Positions 21,286 to 32,773 of a stretch of DNA of 64,000 bases are shown piece by piece. The DNA lies in contig OZ020491.1 of NCBI GenBank assembly GCA_963971405.1, forward strand, positions 26,282,855 to 26,346,854. The letters run 5' to 3'. A model generated the notes under the pieces. It had not been told where the DNA came from. It saw only the letters and a list, made by a program, of their open reading frames with translations, and searched no databases. This DNA comes from Psococerastis gibbosa (lineage: Eukaryota > Arthropoda > Insecta > Psocodea > Psocidae). Every line of letters starts with the position of its first letter. The stretch's first letter is position 1. Both the position numbers and the translations under genes were made by a program.

Positions 21286-21634
21286 TTGCACAAACTTTAT
21301 AAAATATTAGAATATTTGTTTTTTAAAAAGATTAATCGCATACAAACAATTTAATGAATGTATCCGATTGACCTTTTCAGTCGCCTCTGTAGGTTATTAC
21401 CCGTGATGAGTACGACACGTCTCCGATTGCATGGCGTGTAAAGACTCGCACAAGCGCAAGCACATTACCACCTGGCCATCGAAGTCTATATAAGTCGGCG
21501 GTCGGGTAAATAGTTAGCTCTTTAAAAAAGTTTGTATTTCCAATGCATTTTTATAGGACTATTGTAATTTGTAATAGGTTCGCGCTTGGGTAACGAAAAA
21601 TAAATTACTTACTTTACTTTCCGTGTCCGGACCG

Positions 21635-22230
21635 TCAGATCATTTTCCAAAACTTTGCGGCCTTGATGGCGTTGTCGTTGCATACAAAAAGGTCAGCTAC
21701 ACTGCAAACAGTGCCCATGTCTCTGCATACGAGAAGGTGATCAGCAGTTTGGACCTCCCCGCAGTCACATAATTCGTCCTCAATATAACCCCATTTCTTC
21801 TGCGTGTATCTGCATCTCGAGACTCCAGTTCTAAGCCTATTTAGTGTTCTCCACTCTCCGTAGGGCAGGTGGCTTCCCTTTGCTATTTCTTCATTGGCTT
21901 TGAAATTGGAGATAATCGGGAGTTCCTCCTCCCATAGACTAGTTCTCCGTATTTCGGCATTAGTTTCTAGTGGTTTTCGTCTTTTGAGGAAGCTGTTACG
22001 GGAGCGTAGACGTTCTGGCGGTCTTTCCTGCTGATACATTGGGTGCCTGGAGTCGTTTTCCTGTTTGGTCTTCTCCTTTTCTGCAGCTACTGTCCGTCTG
22101 ATGTGAGGGGGCGCTATACCTACTATAGGGTAAACTTTGTAGGTTGGCGTTGGTTTCAAACAGCCAGAGATAACCCTTACTGTCTCATTCAGGGCAACGT
22201 CCACATGTCTAGTGTAAAAATAAATTAATA
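21635..22230 (-). pseudogene. LINE ORF2 C-terminal fragment
   Basis: About 189 codons open on the minus strand: LNETVRVISGCLKPTPT, NIAPPHIRR-like GIAPPHIRR, EWRTLNRLRTGVSRC, KWGYIEDELCDCGEVQTADHLLVC. This is the end of a Jockey/I-like or related reverse-transcriptase protein. The 5' part is absent. Confidence 0.88.
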
Positions 22231-22399
22231 ACTTTCTATCAAAAAAATAGAAACCTCAGCCCTATATATTTTGGAAATGTTCATTTTCTTCCAATGCCTC
22301 TTCTATCGAAGATTGGCGGTTTAAACACGTAGATACCGTACTTCAGACTCCCCAAAAGGAAGTTAAGTATATAGAGTACTGAATGTACTTAGTCATGAT

Positions 22400-22910
22400 G
22401 ACTGTACTAGGGTATTGTAATGCAGTGGTTTCCCGTTGCCTTCTGCATCCTCATGCCGTTGACTCTTCATTGAGTTCCTCCGCCTTCGGGGCCCAACCTC
22501 TGGACAAAAGAGTGCCCCTAGTTGCTTATTTAGTCGCCCCGTGACACAGTCATCCTCGGGCTACTGTGGCTTTTTTTCTTTTCTTTAAGTCTAAACTAGG
22601 GAATTGTAATGCAGTGATTTCATGTTGCCTTTTGCATCCTTATGTGGTTGATTCTTCATTAGATTCCTCCACCTTCGAGGCCAGTTTCCCAATGTTGATG
22701 CTAATTTACTGGCGGCAACTATTCGCCCCGCCACATAGTCACTCTCGGACTACTGTGGCTTTTTCTAGACATGCCAGCACCATCAGACTTGCCAGCACAC
22801 CCTCCGATTATGCTGCTGCTTGGTTGGGGACTGCTTATTCGTTATATTGGCAGCTAGCCATCATATCTGTTGGTCTTTTCACTATTCGCCACCTGCGACC
22901 CCTCTAGTAG
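22400..22910. repeat. two tandem copies of an unclassified repeat
   Basis: AGGGTATTGTAATGCAGTGG...CATCCTCATGCCGTTGACTC at 22410-22570 is repeated at 22600-22755 (AGGGAATTGTAATGCAGTGA...). Not recognised further. Confidence 0.6.
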
Positions 22911-23120
22911 CCTGCAACTCAGCCCTTGGATATATTAAATTATATAATATAATATTAATATAAAATATAAGCATACTAGCGAGCTAAATGATTGAATGAT
23001 AACCTTATAATCAGAGCCGGGCCGCACGGGGCCAAAGCACCATGAATACAGTAATAATTTTTGAGCTTTAATTCAAGGTACGTGAAGCACAAGCAAAAAA
23101 CATTTGGCATACATAAAAAC

Positions 23121-23126
23121 TTTATT
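23121..23126 (-). other. possible poly(A) signal of the MRH receptor-like gene
   Basis: AATAAA on the minus strand about 2 kb after the stop. If used, the 3' UTR would span the tandem repeats at 23300-24840. No nearer canonical signal was chosen with confidence. Confidence 0.3.
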
Positions 23127-23299
23127 AACCAACTAATATTATTATTTTAACAAAAGTGTATATAACTAAGACAGTCTATAGTACAAATATTACAAAAACA
23201 TAAACAATCAATAAGTCTTAACGTAACAAGCATTAAGTATCCAGCTTAGCTTAACAAAAACGGGAAATTTACAAAGGCTGAAGAGCCTTTCAGATTATT

Positions 23300-24840
23300 T
23301 TAAACTTAACAACAAGAGTTATTGGTATTTGAGCTATTTAGAACGAATATAGAGCTTCAGTTTTGCAGCTTCATACGTTAGACAGCATGTTTATAAAATC
23401 TGTGTACAGAGGACCTTATAAAAATATTCACAACCTATGGACACCTATCTATAACTAAGAAAGAAAGCTTCTGTGCCGCAGTTTCATACGTAAGGCAGCA
23501 GGCTTTTAAGAATTATTTACACTGAAGAGTCTTAAGTTCACACTTCAGTGAAGACCTAAAAGTATTCATAACTAATGCACACCTCTTTATAATATATTAA
23601 TATAACATAAAATATATATTTATCCTAAACGTTTTCGTTTTTTTCTCTATATTCACAGGCAATTGCCGTGCCAGGCTTATTTACAGGGATCGCCATTAGT
23701 CGATTATTAGTCTATAATTTTTCTTCATGAGATTTTTAATGTTGTTAGAACTAAGAGCGCATCAGTTTTACAGCGTCATACGCTGGTTAGCAGGTAGTGT
23801 GTGAAGTGTGAACCAAAAAATAAAAATCTTCACAATAATATATCGACTTTTTTAAGCACCGTACTAGAACACTATACCACAGTTAAGCTGTTTAAAACTT
23901 TTATCACATGACTTCCTAAGTGACTAAAATATGAGTTATTATATTATGAACAAAAGGCCTAAAAAAATATTGGAAATAGTACGACACTATTTTTTTTTAA
24001 AGCACCGTCCTAGGCCAGTTAAGCTGTTCTGTTAAAATGTTTATCACATGATAAGTAGCTAAAATACGATATGAGTTATTATGTTATTTAGAACAAAGAA
24101 AACTTCTGTTCTGCACCATCATACGTTGGTTATCAGGTTAATAAACATTGTGTGAAATAGTGCACAAAGTAGCAAAGACCTAATTAAACTTTTTACAATA
24201 ACAACACTATTTTTCTTAAGGACACCGTACTAAGACAGTATATACGACAGATAAATCGCCATTTTGAATATTTTTATCACATGATTTCCTAAGTGATCAC
24301 AACATGAATTATTATAGGTACCTACAATTGTGTACAATTATTTAGAACTAAGAAAACTTCTGTTCTGCACCATCATACATTGGTTAGCAGGTTTATAAAA
24401 ATTATCTGAAGTGAACTGGATACAGTAGCAAAGGCCTAATTAAAATAATCACCATGACAGAGCGTATAACAACACTATTTTCCTTAAGTGCACCGTGCTA
24501 AGGCGGTATACACGACGGTTAAATCGCCATTTTGAATCTTTTTATCACATGATTCCCTAAGTGATCACAACATGAATTAATATAGGTAAAATTGTGCACA
24601 ATTATTTAGAACTAAGAAAACTTCTGTTCTGCAACATCATAAGTTAGCAGGTTTATAAAAATTGTGTGAAATGAAGTGGATACAGTATTTAAGGCCTAAT
24701 TTAAATATACAAAATACTAAAACGACGCTATTTTTCTTAAATGTTCCATACTACGGCTGTAAATACCACAGTTAAGTTGCCATTTTGAAAATTATATCAC
24801 ATGATTTCCTAGGTAAGTAAAAACATTGTGTACTTGTATC
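23300..24840. repeat. degenerate tandem repeat, period about 250-260 bp
   Basis: The unit contains AGAAAACTTCTGTTCTGC then CATCATACgttgg, ACACTATTTTTCTTAAG, a CACCGTACTA-like box and TTTTATCACATGAtttcct. Well-kept copies of the first box start near 24096, 24349 and 24608; older copies near 23340, 23460 and 23750 are more diverged. It lies directly downstream of the minus-strand MRH gene, so it may be transcribed as 3' UTR. Confidence 0.8.
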
Positions 24841-25139
24841 ACAGTTAGCCATGTATCAGCTGCTAAAGGACAATATTCTGCTTCAGCTGCCTCCACACCA
24901 TAACGTGGACACAGCATACTCTGCGGTATGACCAATCGGAATTACAAGCGAGGAGACAGTTCGACAGAGTAAGTCCTCTTCCGGTAAAACCTTCCTTCCT
25001 AATTAGGCACCGAAAACATGGGCCCAGGCTTAATGCTTCATAAAATTCTTATTTTCTAACAGTACCTGTAAATGAAGGCTTCTTTCAGCAGCATATAATT
25101 GTACTGACCAGAATGAATTGCTTTCAGATGTTTTAGGGG

Positions 25140-25205
25140 CTAAATATTGTTGTACGGCCCAGTTGGAGCGCGTTTGCAGCCTCGAAAGATAAACCTGAAG
25201 CCATT
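25140..25205 (-). CDS. MRH receptor-like exon 5: cytosolic tail
   Basis: Acceptor TGTTTACAG. Encodes NGFRFIFRGCKRAP and ends YNNI-TAG. The FRF(I/V)F..C pattern is typical of tails in this family, and the frame continues exactly from exon 4. Confidence 0.85.
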   Translation of the reverse strand, partial: NGFRFIFRGCKRAPTGPYNNI

Positions 25206-28200
25206 CTGTAAACACACAATTACATTTAAAATTCAGATCTTTCCTATAAGGGATCCAATATGGCGGTGTTAGTGAGTCGGTATTCAAAAATAGTCCAGTT
25301 TGTAAAGAATTAGACTATGTTTCGCGACTCGATATAAAAAAGGAAGAATATTCTGCCTCACCTGGCTCTACACAACACTAATGGTACCTTTACCTTCACA
25401 GGAAAAACATCGTTGGTCGCTATGCAATTGAACATTCATTACCAAGACATTTGTAAGGGTGGCTAATTAAATTGATTTTGGTTGTAGAAAAAAAAACTAG
25501 ATTTAGCGTAGTACTCCAGTAAAGCCAAATAAGCAATCCACTCTTTAACCTTGTTGGCAATAACAAGTAGCTATGTTTTATTCAAACCCCCCGGCAACGA
25601 CGAGCGACATCTCCTGTTTTTCCCGCTTTTAACAGTGTATCACAATGAAATGATGAAATTGAAGTTACGTTACGTTACGTTACGTTAAGGTGGCTCCATC
25701 GGCCAGTGAGGACCTTATCGCCTGTCGCACCAAGCCCCTCCAAAGCGCGTGATTCTCCGCCAACTCCCTCCATGCGTCGAAGTGGATGCTACAGGCTCTC
25801 AGATCCTCGAAGAGCTGGTCCGACCATCTCTCCCTGTGGTCGGTTGCCTGCTGGTTGGGCTTGGCACACTCTAGCCGCGGCCATGGTCGGGGGCATCCTT
25901 GAAAGGTGACTGGTCCATTGGAGTCTCCGTGCTTGAAATTGAAGAGAAAGGAAAAAAAGGGGCGGATTCCCCATTACTAACCTCAATATTAGTAAACAAA
26001 CGGCCCCAAAATTGATAATTAGGTATGACTTCAACGCCTTCAGCACCTCTCCGAAACTTTTGATAGAGTATTCCAAAAATACAGTAGGACGCAAAACAAA
26101 CTAACAAAAATATCAAAACGGAGGCGGCTATTGAGAGACCCTGCGCAGGCACGGGCACAGGTCCAGGCACTCGTGGGCAGATATCAGGAGAGGTTAGAAT
26201 GAGGGCCTACAAAAAAAATAACAAATTAGGCACCATGGAGGGCGGTTAGGCGGCTATTCCACTGACGTCCATTTTCAATGTGAATTTGTCATGACGTGGT
26301 AGCAGACATCACAGAGACTTATTAATGATGTCTGCTACCACGTCATGACATATTCAAATTTTTTTTACGTAATTTATTAATGAATTAATGGATAAAATCT
26401 TCAAACCATCAGTGGCGTAGCCAGATTTTTTTTTTGGGGGGGGGGTCCAGTTTTCGTAAAGTTTGCCCGCTTACGATAGGTTTTTGAATGAGGTGGTGTT
26501 TCTTTTGACGCTCCCCCCCCCCTCCCCCCGGGGGATTGTTTTTTAAAAGTTAGGCCTGAAATAGTTTGTCGGCAAAAAAAATTGATTTTGCAGACGATAA
26601 CTTTATTAACAAAACTGGAAAAAGGGGGACCGGGGTCTCCCCGGCGATTTTTTTTAGATAAAGATCTAAAAAAAATGCTATTTAGCTAAATTTTGGGGAC
26701 CCCGCTGACCCCCCCCCCCCCCCCTTGGCTACGCCACTGCAAATCATGCAGGTTTACATACAAAAATTTATTTCGGGGGGGAGGGGGTCTGGACCCCATG
26801 GACACGGCTATGGTTCTTGGAGCTGTACGCCTGCTACATTGTCAGGACATGTAGAGTAGTGTTACGGACTCTGACTTTCACCCGAGTCCTACACGTCCTA
26901 CATTTTCTGGCCATGCTACGGAGGGCATATAAAGCAGGCGGTCCCGGGCCTTCATTTATAGCCCTAACTCCGCTAGGTTGGCTTAGTAATAGAACAAAAG
27001 TCTTTATTTATTTATTTATTGTGTCAATGGTAAGTAAGTATGTCTTAGTTTGTCCATTATCGCCTGAGGCCGGTGTGTATTGACATCGAGTTCTTTTACC
27101 AGTTTCACACGGAAGGAATGCTCATTAATTTCCTAAAAATCAATGAGGTCGTTGGAACAGCCACTAAAGTTAATAGAAATAAAATAATAATTAAAATAAT
27201 AAATAAAGTAACAACACTTACATTCCGGTACGGATATTTCACTTCACCGATTGTTAATGTTGTTTTGGCATTCACATTGCAAACCAAATGCACCACGGAC
27301 TGTCTGAAATTACGTGAACATTATTTAGTTGTTGTAATACCTACACTTGGATTCCAATGAATTCATTAACAAAATGATTGATTGATAATTATTCTCACTA
27401 TTAGGAGGACATGCTACGTAGAAAATGAACACCCCAAAATTTGTTGTTTTTATTGACTTTTTATTTTTTTTCTTAATTAACAAAGCAAGTCATTAAAGAT
27501 TTGGCTCATGGAAGTTGTAGAAGACTGCTTCATGCATCATGTAATAGGAATAATTAAATTTTTGGTATCTTAGTTCTTTCATAAATACCAGAACGGACTA
27601 AAATTACGCGAATTCTGGGATTTTTGGAAGAACTGCAAAACCGAAAAGTAAACATACCCGATTATATTATGCACGAAGTAGTCTTCTACAACTTAGATGA
27701 GCCAAATTTTTAATAACTTGCTGAGTTAATTAAATAAAAAATGAAAAGTATTTAATTTTGGGGTGCCAATTTTCTACGTGACATATCCTCTTAAGAGTGT
27801 ACATCCCGTAGGAAATTGGCAGCCCGAAATTTTATAATTTTAATTTTTTATTGAATTAACTCAGCAAGTTATTAAAAATTTGGCTCATCTTAGTTGTAGA
27901 AATCTTCTTTATCTTTAATTTTCGAAATTGGAGTTTTATCATAAACATGATAATAATTTATAAACAATAACTTTTCACGTATTTGATACTATAAAAAAAC
28001 TACAATTTAAAAATTTAAAGATACCTTATTATATGATGTAGTCTTCTACAACTTAAATGAACCAAATCTTTAATAACTTGCTTAGTTAATTAAATAAAAA
28101 ATTAAAATAATTAAATTTCGAGCTGCTCCCACCATGGTCCCTTGCCAACACTGTGCACACTACCAAGTTTGCCGCGGTTTGAAACAGGCTCTGTTCTCGT

Positions 28201-30382
28201 GGATTCAACCTGGTAAGGCCGTTGGCGATCATTCATTCATAGATCTCTAGGGAGACCATGACTTGGCCCCTACTTACCTGTCCTTATAGCTGTATGTAAT
28301 CTTAGCCGCATTTATAAGCCGCTCCGTGTCGATGAACATTGCTGAGTCGCCAACACCCACAACCACTAACGTGCCCCGTGTGATATTGGGATTTTCCAGA
28401 TCTTGCATCACTTCATCATAAGTTAAGGCTGCATTGGTTGGATATCTCACAGTGTATTTCCATAAGACTGCATTAGCTACGCTTTCTTTAAACATTAATT
28501 CGTCGTTGCAAGGCTCATACATGTATGCGACTGTAGAGTTGGATGCAAATAGATTTCTGAAACGTAAATGCGACTCCTTAAGAGATAATTCGGGTATGGA
28601 TTCCAGGCTGGACAGTTGTATTCTAAAATAATGTCACATGGCCTGGTAAAGCAAAAGTCCGGGATGATAGATCTGAAAGTTACAAAGGCTTTCATGGCCA
28701 GAGTTACGTGACGAAGCAGTAGAATCCGGGATGACAGGCCGTGGTCTCTCTGAAAGCGTACTTCCAAACGTTTCGTATCTTATAAGTCTACGCAGTGCCA
28801 CTGAAGATGTCGACTGCAGATGTAGACGAAACGTTTGGAAGTCCACTTTCAGATCGACCACGGCCTATCATTCCGGATTCTACTGCTTCATCAAATAAGT
28901 CCGGCCGTGAGAGGCTTTGTAATTATATCACATGGACCATAACAGAACTGCTCCCTCTACTTAATGATACAAAAGAATGTTATGTGTCACCTACAACACC
29001 GATTATTGCAATTGAATTATAAAAAATAACAGATTGTGGGGGCGTCCGGATGAAGGAGTTCAAAAACTGCGACACATATTAGCATGTATGAAAATGTATA
29101 CGAGTATTTATTTATTCTACGGGATGTTCCATTAAACATCTAGGTCTATAATCCACGTTTCCTGCGAAATTTGATTTTGATAAAGAAAAAAGCAGTACAG
29201 TACAGTCTACTGTGCGGTAAGTGTAGTTAAATTCTGCATACACCGTATGTATATTGCTAATAATGAATAATATTAATTTAAAAAATACGGGTCGTCCTTG
29301 TCATAATTCATCCTGATTAACTTTTACAACAACAACGTCATTATACTGTACGGTAAGTTTAGTTAAATTCTATTTATTTTTCAAATAAGTGAATCAGAAA
29401 AATGGGCTACATTGAAAATTCGTCACAATGTCCAACAGGCCAGAGCCAACAAGTTGGGCCACCCTCGGCTTCGTTCCTAGCACGGCGGCCTAGTGTCATA
29501 GGCGTCTTCAGAACTATGAGCTACTATTCATAACAATGAAGAAATTGGATACAAACGATGTTAGGACGCTTTAAGAATTCTGTAAGGGAGTTCAGTCTTT
29601 ATTTAGGCAAAGGTTACACCGCAGCTTGTCCATGCTTGTCTTTGTCATGGCAGAACATGAGATCAAAGACCTGCCGCAACTCATCACATTATTACCTGCA
29701 GAGCTGAGACAAACAAAGAGGTTACCTTGGCACATTTGTTTCAATGCAATAATTCTAATAATAATTAAATTATTATTAAGTCTTTGAATCTGTTGTTAGC
29801 CTAATATTCTTATAAGTCGTGTTAATTCCGCATTAGTATCTTTGTAAATTCAGTTGAATCGGTTAAATTTTAATTTTTTATAAACTGGAATTTTACCTCC
29901 GAACTAAATTTGCTGTACTTCTCAATCAGAATCTCAGAATAAAAGACCTATGCAGATACGGGTCGGTAGGCTATGGTGGTCTGATAGGAATTGGAACATC
30001 TAGCCTAAGTCCGGTTATAGAATTTATGAAAGGTTCAGAAATATCAGCAACCTATTCAATTTTCTAGGTTCCATGACTGCCGGCTCTGTTAGTAATGTAG
30101 GAAGTCAAAAGACATTGCAATGATTTCAGTCGGATTAGAATTAGTTCTTGTTTTATGAGGTTATATCAAGTAAATACATGTTCACTAGTCTGCGCATCTT
30201 GAAAGACAGTGTAAAATTAAATTAAAAACTTACGTAAAACGGGATAAGTCTATGGAGTCTCCGTTGTAATAATTGCAAAGGCAACGAGTTTTCTGTTCAC
30301 ATAAAACATTTTTTAGTGCTACACAATAAATATTGAAGTAAGAGAGGAAGAAAAAAGTTAATAACTGAATCTTGAGCGGCAT
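25140..30382 (-). CDS. Cation-dependent mannose-6-phosphate receptor / ATG27-like MRH membrane protein, 5 exons, 266 aa
   Basis: Exons in coding order: 30382-30234, 28556-28278, 27303-27222, 26206-25982, 25205-25140, all with GT-AG introns; phases 2, 2, 0, 0 give one open frame of 267 codons. Seen: a hydrophobic signal peptide (about residues 1-22); a Cys-rich lumenal domain with CLCNYYNGDSIDLSRF and YMYEPCN; the paired VVHLVCN and LTSPDICP cysteines typical of MRH domains; one membrane span (about 194-218); then FRRGAEGVEVIPNYQFWG, very like the juxtamembrane stretch of CD-MPR (GAKGMEQFPHLAFW). The 48-residue cytosolic tail ends YNNI, a YxxPhi sorting signal. CD-MPR is about 277 aa. Family members carry cargo between Golgi and endosomes. 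The usual Gln/Arg/Glu/Tyr sugar-binding set is not clearly complete, so an ATG27-type role is equally possible. Confidence 0.88.
25690..25930 (-). pseudogene. LINE tail in last intron of the MRH gene
   Basis: Minus strand reads RWSDQLFEDLRACSIHFDAW then RELAENHALWRGLVRQAI, the DLxxLxxxWxxLAxDRxxWRxLV ending of RTE-like LINEs, followed by a (GTAAC)n tail at 25668-25687. Confidence 0.75.
25982..26206 (-). CDS. MRH receptor-like exon 4: membrane span and juxtamembrane motif
   Basis: Starts after TTTGTAG and ends at GAG|GTTAGT. Contains Cys180, a proline-rich stalk, about 25 hydrophobic residues, then YQKFRRGAEGVEVIPNYQFW, the family hallmark. Confidence 0.9.
26247..26360. mobile_element. GGCGGCTATTCCAC MITE, right end lost
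   Basis: Left end GGCGGCTATTCCACTGACGT, then ATGACGTGGTAGCAGACATC and its inverse ATGTCTGCTACCACGTCATG. The matching right terminus is missing. Lies in intron 3 of the MRH gene. Confidence 0.75.
26410..26739. mobile_element. hAT-like element with CAGTGGCGTAGCCA ends
   Basis: Ends CAGTGGCGTAGCCAGA and TTGGCTACGCCACTG. Flanks CAAACCAT (26402-26409) and CAAATCAT (26740-26747) differ at one base. Contains poly-G/poly-C and a GGGGGACCGGGGTCTCCCC unit of the GC-rich module. Confidence 0.85.
26846..27025 (+). mobile_element. tRNA-derived SINE, family A, with internal deletions
   Basis: GACATGTAGAGTAGTGTTAC head, GGCGGTCCCGGGCCTTC body and TTATTTATTTATTTATT tail. The B box is disrupted. Confidence 0.8.
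27222..27303 (-). CDS. MRH receptor-like exon 3 (82 nt)
   Basis: Short exon QSVVHLVCNVNAK to VKYPYRN between TTTCAG and GTAAGT. Supplies the Cys151 half of the last disulphide and the Glu...Tyr pair (GEVKYPY) that resembles the sugar-pocket Glu and Tyr. Confidence 0.87.
27410..28115. repeat. repeated AT-rich segment with AGTTGTAGAAGACTNCTTCAT
   Basis: Inverted and direct copies of TTAACTCAGCAAGTTATTAAAAATTTGGCTCAT...AGTTGTAGAA at about 27470-27540, 27680-27790, 27830-27910 and 28040-28115. Lies in intron 2 of the MRH gene. Family unknown. Confidence 0.6.
28278..28556 (-). CDS. MRH receptor-like exon 2: core of lumenal domain
   Basis: Acceptor TTTCAG, donor GTAAGT. Encodes NLFASNSTVAYMYEPCN, WKYTVRYP and GVGDSAMFID, with N-glycosylation sequons NST and NIT. 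Two bases at the end join exon 3 to give Arg143. Confidence 0.88.
28660..28930. mobile_element. palindrome with CTTCCAAACGTTTCGT in MRH gene intron 1
   Basis: Left arm AGCAGTAGAATCCGGGATGA...CGTACTTCCAAACGTTTCGT (28711-28777) and right arm GACGAAACGTTTGGAAGTCC...ATTCCGGATTCTACTGCTTC (28829-28895). The right half is the same sequence that encloses the nest at 37867-38602. Confidence 0.75.
28931..30233. other. MRH gene intron 1, no further feature seen
   Basis: Unique-looking AT-rich sequence between the palindrome and exon 1. No coding block or repeat recognised. Confidence 0.5.
30234..30382 (-). CDS. MRH receptor-like exon 1: signal peptide and first MRH strands
   Basis: ATG at 30382-30380 is followed by a charged then strongly hydrophobic N-terminus, a likely cleavage after YCVA, and CEQKTRCLCNYYNGDSIDLS. 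The donor GTAAGT is strong and leaves two bases (AC) that join A of exon 2 to make Thr50. The exon was found from the phase requirement and the MRH cysteine pattern. Confidence 0.85.
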
Positions 30383-32593
30383 TTTTGTAAGTAACTACTC
30401 CAGTTCAAACGCGGCTGGTTGAATGAATGCAGAACCAAGAATGTTGAAGAACAGTTCTGAACAGTGAACACTGAGGAAGAAAGTTCAAAGTTTGAAACAT
30501 TGAAAGTTGACAGTTGTTGATTTCACAGCAGAAGACAAAACTAAAATTAAAACTGTTAGGTTGTTTTCGAGTGAAATAATTTCCAAAATGGATAATACTT
30601 ATCAAGTTAAAAGCTTTAAAGAAATTTCAAACACGCCTTTGAAATTTTTGATGTAGATTAAATACCCTTTATAAATCAGAAATATATTTTAAGTTAATGC
30701 TTAATTTAAAATATATCTTCTTTTATTCTGAAAATTGAATGTATTTCCTTAAAATGATTAATTTCATTTTCGTTGATTACTCATAATCAGGTGATTTTTT
30801 GTTTTACAGTGTTGGCATGACTGTAGACAGACAGCTTTGTTAAATAATTTACATCATAATTCCCTTTTTTTATATTGCAGAAATATTTAATTATTTGTGC
30901 TATTTGTAATCTCTTTGTATAGTTGTTGTAAGTATAGCAGCTTCTACTAAGTATGTATCACTCGTTTTTGATGTTATTACTAAACTTGGCGGAGCCTTTT
31001 CAACTTTCCAGAGCGAAACTCCAAGGACATGTCATACCATTGACTGACTGTTAGTCATTTCTGCGTAGAATAACCTCGTTTAATATTTCCTGTTTATGAT
31101 CTGTCCTATAGATTTATCAATAAGTAAGCTGTGCATGAATGTTTTTGTTGAATTGTGGTTAGGCGAATAGAGGGCCTAATTCCCTTTGTCCAGCTGTATC
31201 TTGTTGTGGCCTGTGCTACACAAAGTTCTTTGTTGATAACTATCAAGGCCTATCTTTATCTATTTTATGTAAGCAGCAAGCTCTCCTTAAAATCTTACTG
31301 CCTCATTGGTTCCAAACTCGTAGCTTGATCAGTTTCGAATTACTTTTGTGTAAGCTGGTCCGTCATTTTCCAGGAATTAGGGCCTAATAGAAATAATGGA
31401 ATTTCAGATTCCTCCTATAATATATGCCATGGAACTTGGAATTGCTGTTGTTGCATTTGAAAGTAGCACAATGCGCTAAAAGACAACTTCACACTACTGT
31501 ATATAATTGTTTTACTTGTGAAAGTCAGCAAATCCTTCTTCAAGCTTTTTCATCTCCACTTTTAACTCGTACAATTCGAGATACCTAATCTAAACTACTG
31601 TCACGCAGGCAGTTAGGGTGACTCAAATGTGGTGGAGTCATTGTTCTAAGAAACCTTTAGTGTGAAACTCGTTTTACGCGTAAATAATAGATTTTTATAC
31701 TGTTCGCGTAACGAATGAATTTTGGTACATTTTCTCTGAGCTAAGACAAGTTACGTAACTTGCAGAAAACACATTTAGCTGTAAGCTAAAGCCACTGGCC
31801 ATACTGACACATAATAATGGAATGCCTGACGTTATCTTGGGGATTAGTCAGCGGCGCAAGTCATAGTGCACGCTGATCATCGCTGAACAATCGTTGTCCG
31901 CATTGTGTATTCTGGTATATTGTCATGGCCATTTGTTCCCCGTACTAATAGCTAATAACTTAACCCTCCTCATAGCCGGCCGCCATACCAAGTTGAATCC
32001 AGCGGACCAGAGCAGGCTCAAAGCTGCAGATAAATTGGTCGTGTGCACAGTGCCGGTAGGGAAACATGGTAGGACTTGTCCTGGTCACCTCCGAACTAAT
32101 CGTGTGACTTCAGTGTGTTTCCCAAGTCGTTCGGAATCCACTATAATCAGGAGGTCCACTGTCCTATGGGCCCACACCGTGGCCTGGGACTGTGTCCAAC
32201 CATACTACTACTAACCCTCCTCATCCCTCCACTGCTTGATCTGAATGATCTTCTCTTCCTTGGTCTTCATCTCCTTCGTGTCCCACTAGTTATCTTCAAA
32301 CCACTTCTTCACTCACCTACTGCTATCTATTCTTGTTACGTTTCCAATCTAAATTCATCTCCTTCTCGCTATCATATCCGCCAATGGTTCTTCAGCGCAG
32401 TAATCGCTTCTAATCCCTTCATTCCTATTTCGTTATCATGAATATAATTCAACTGCTTGTTTAACTGAAAACTTGAGTTGTTTTCAATTTTAATGTAAAA
32501 AAAAAGATTCAAGTGCGGCTGCCTATTGTTATTTTTTTTTTTTACCATGAAATTCAGTTAATTTTGTCACTTCTTTTCAGAGGTATCGTAGCT
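30383..32593. promoter_or_regulatory. divergent intergenic region between the MRH receptor-like gene and Rab7
   Basis: The two genes point away from each other across 2.2 kb. The half next to the MRH gene (30383-31970) has no recognised repeat; 31975-32220 is a dispersed repeat. A TSS or non-coding Rab7 exon should lie here, but no core promoter motif is convincing by eye. Shared regulation is an inference. Confidence 0.5.
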
Positions 32594-32773
32594 ATGGCAT
32601 CAAGAAAGAAGGTTCTTCTGAAGGTAATCATCCTGGGGGACTCTGGTGTGGGCAAAACTTCCCTGATGAACCAATATGTCAACAACAAGTTTTCTAATCA
32701 ATACAAGGCTACAATCGGTGCGGATTTCCTGACTAGAGATGTGGATGTTGGCGATAGGAGGGTCACAATGCAG
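32594..32773 (+). CDS. RAB7: Rab7 exon 1 (residues 1-60)
   Basis: P-loop and switch I. The exon itself starts at 32581, giving 13 nt of 5' UTR before the ATG. Donor CAG|GTAAGA. Confidence 0.97.

Noticed and set aside
30588-30656. Short frame MDNTYQVKSFKEIS on the plus strand upstream of Rab7
   Set aside because: 23 codons with no homology recognised; could be an upstream ORF in a Rab7 5' exon but nothing supports it.
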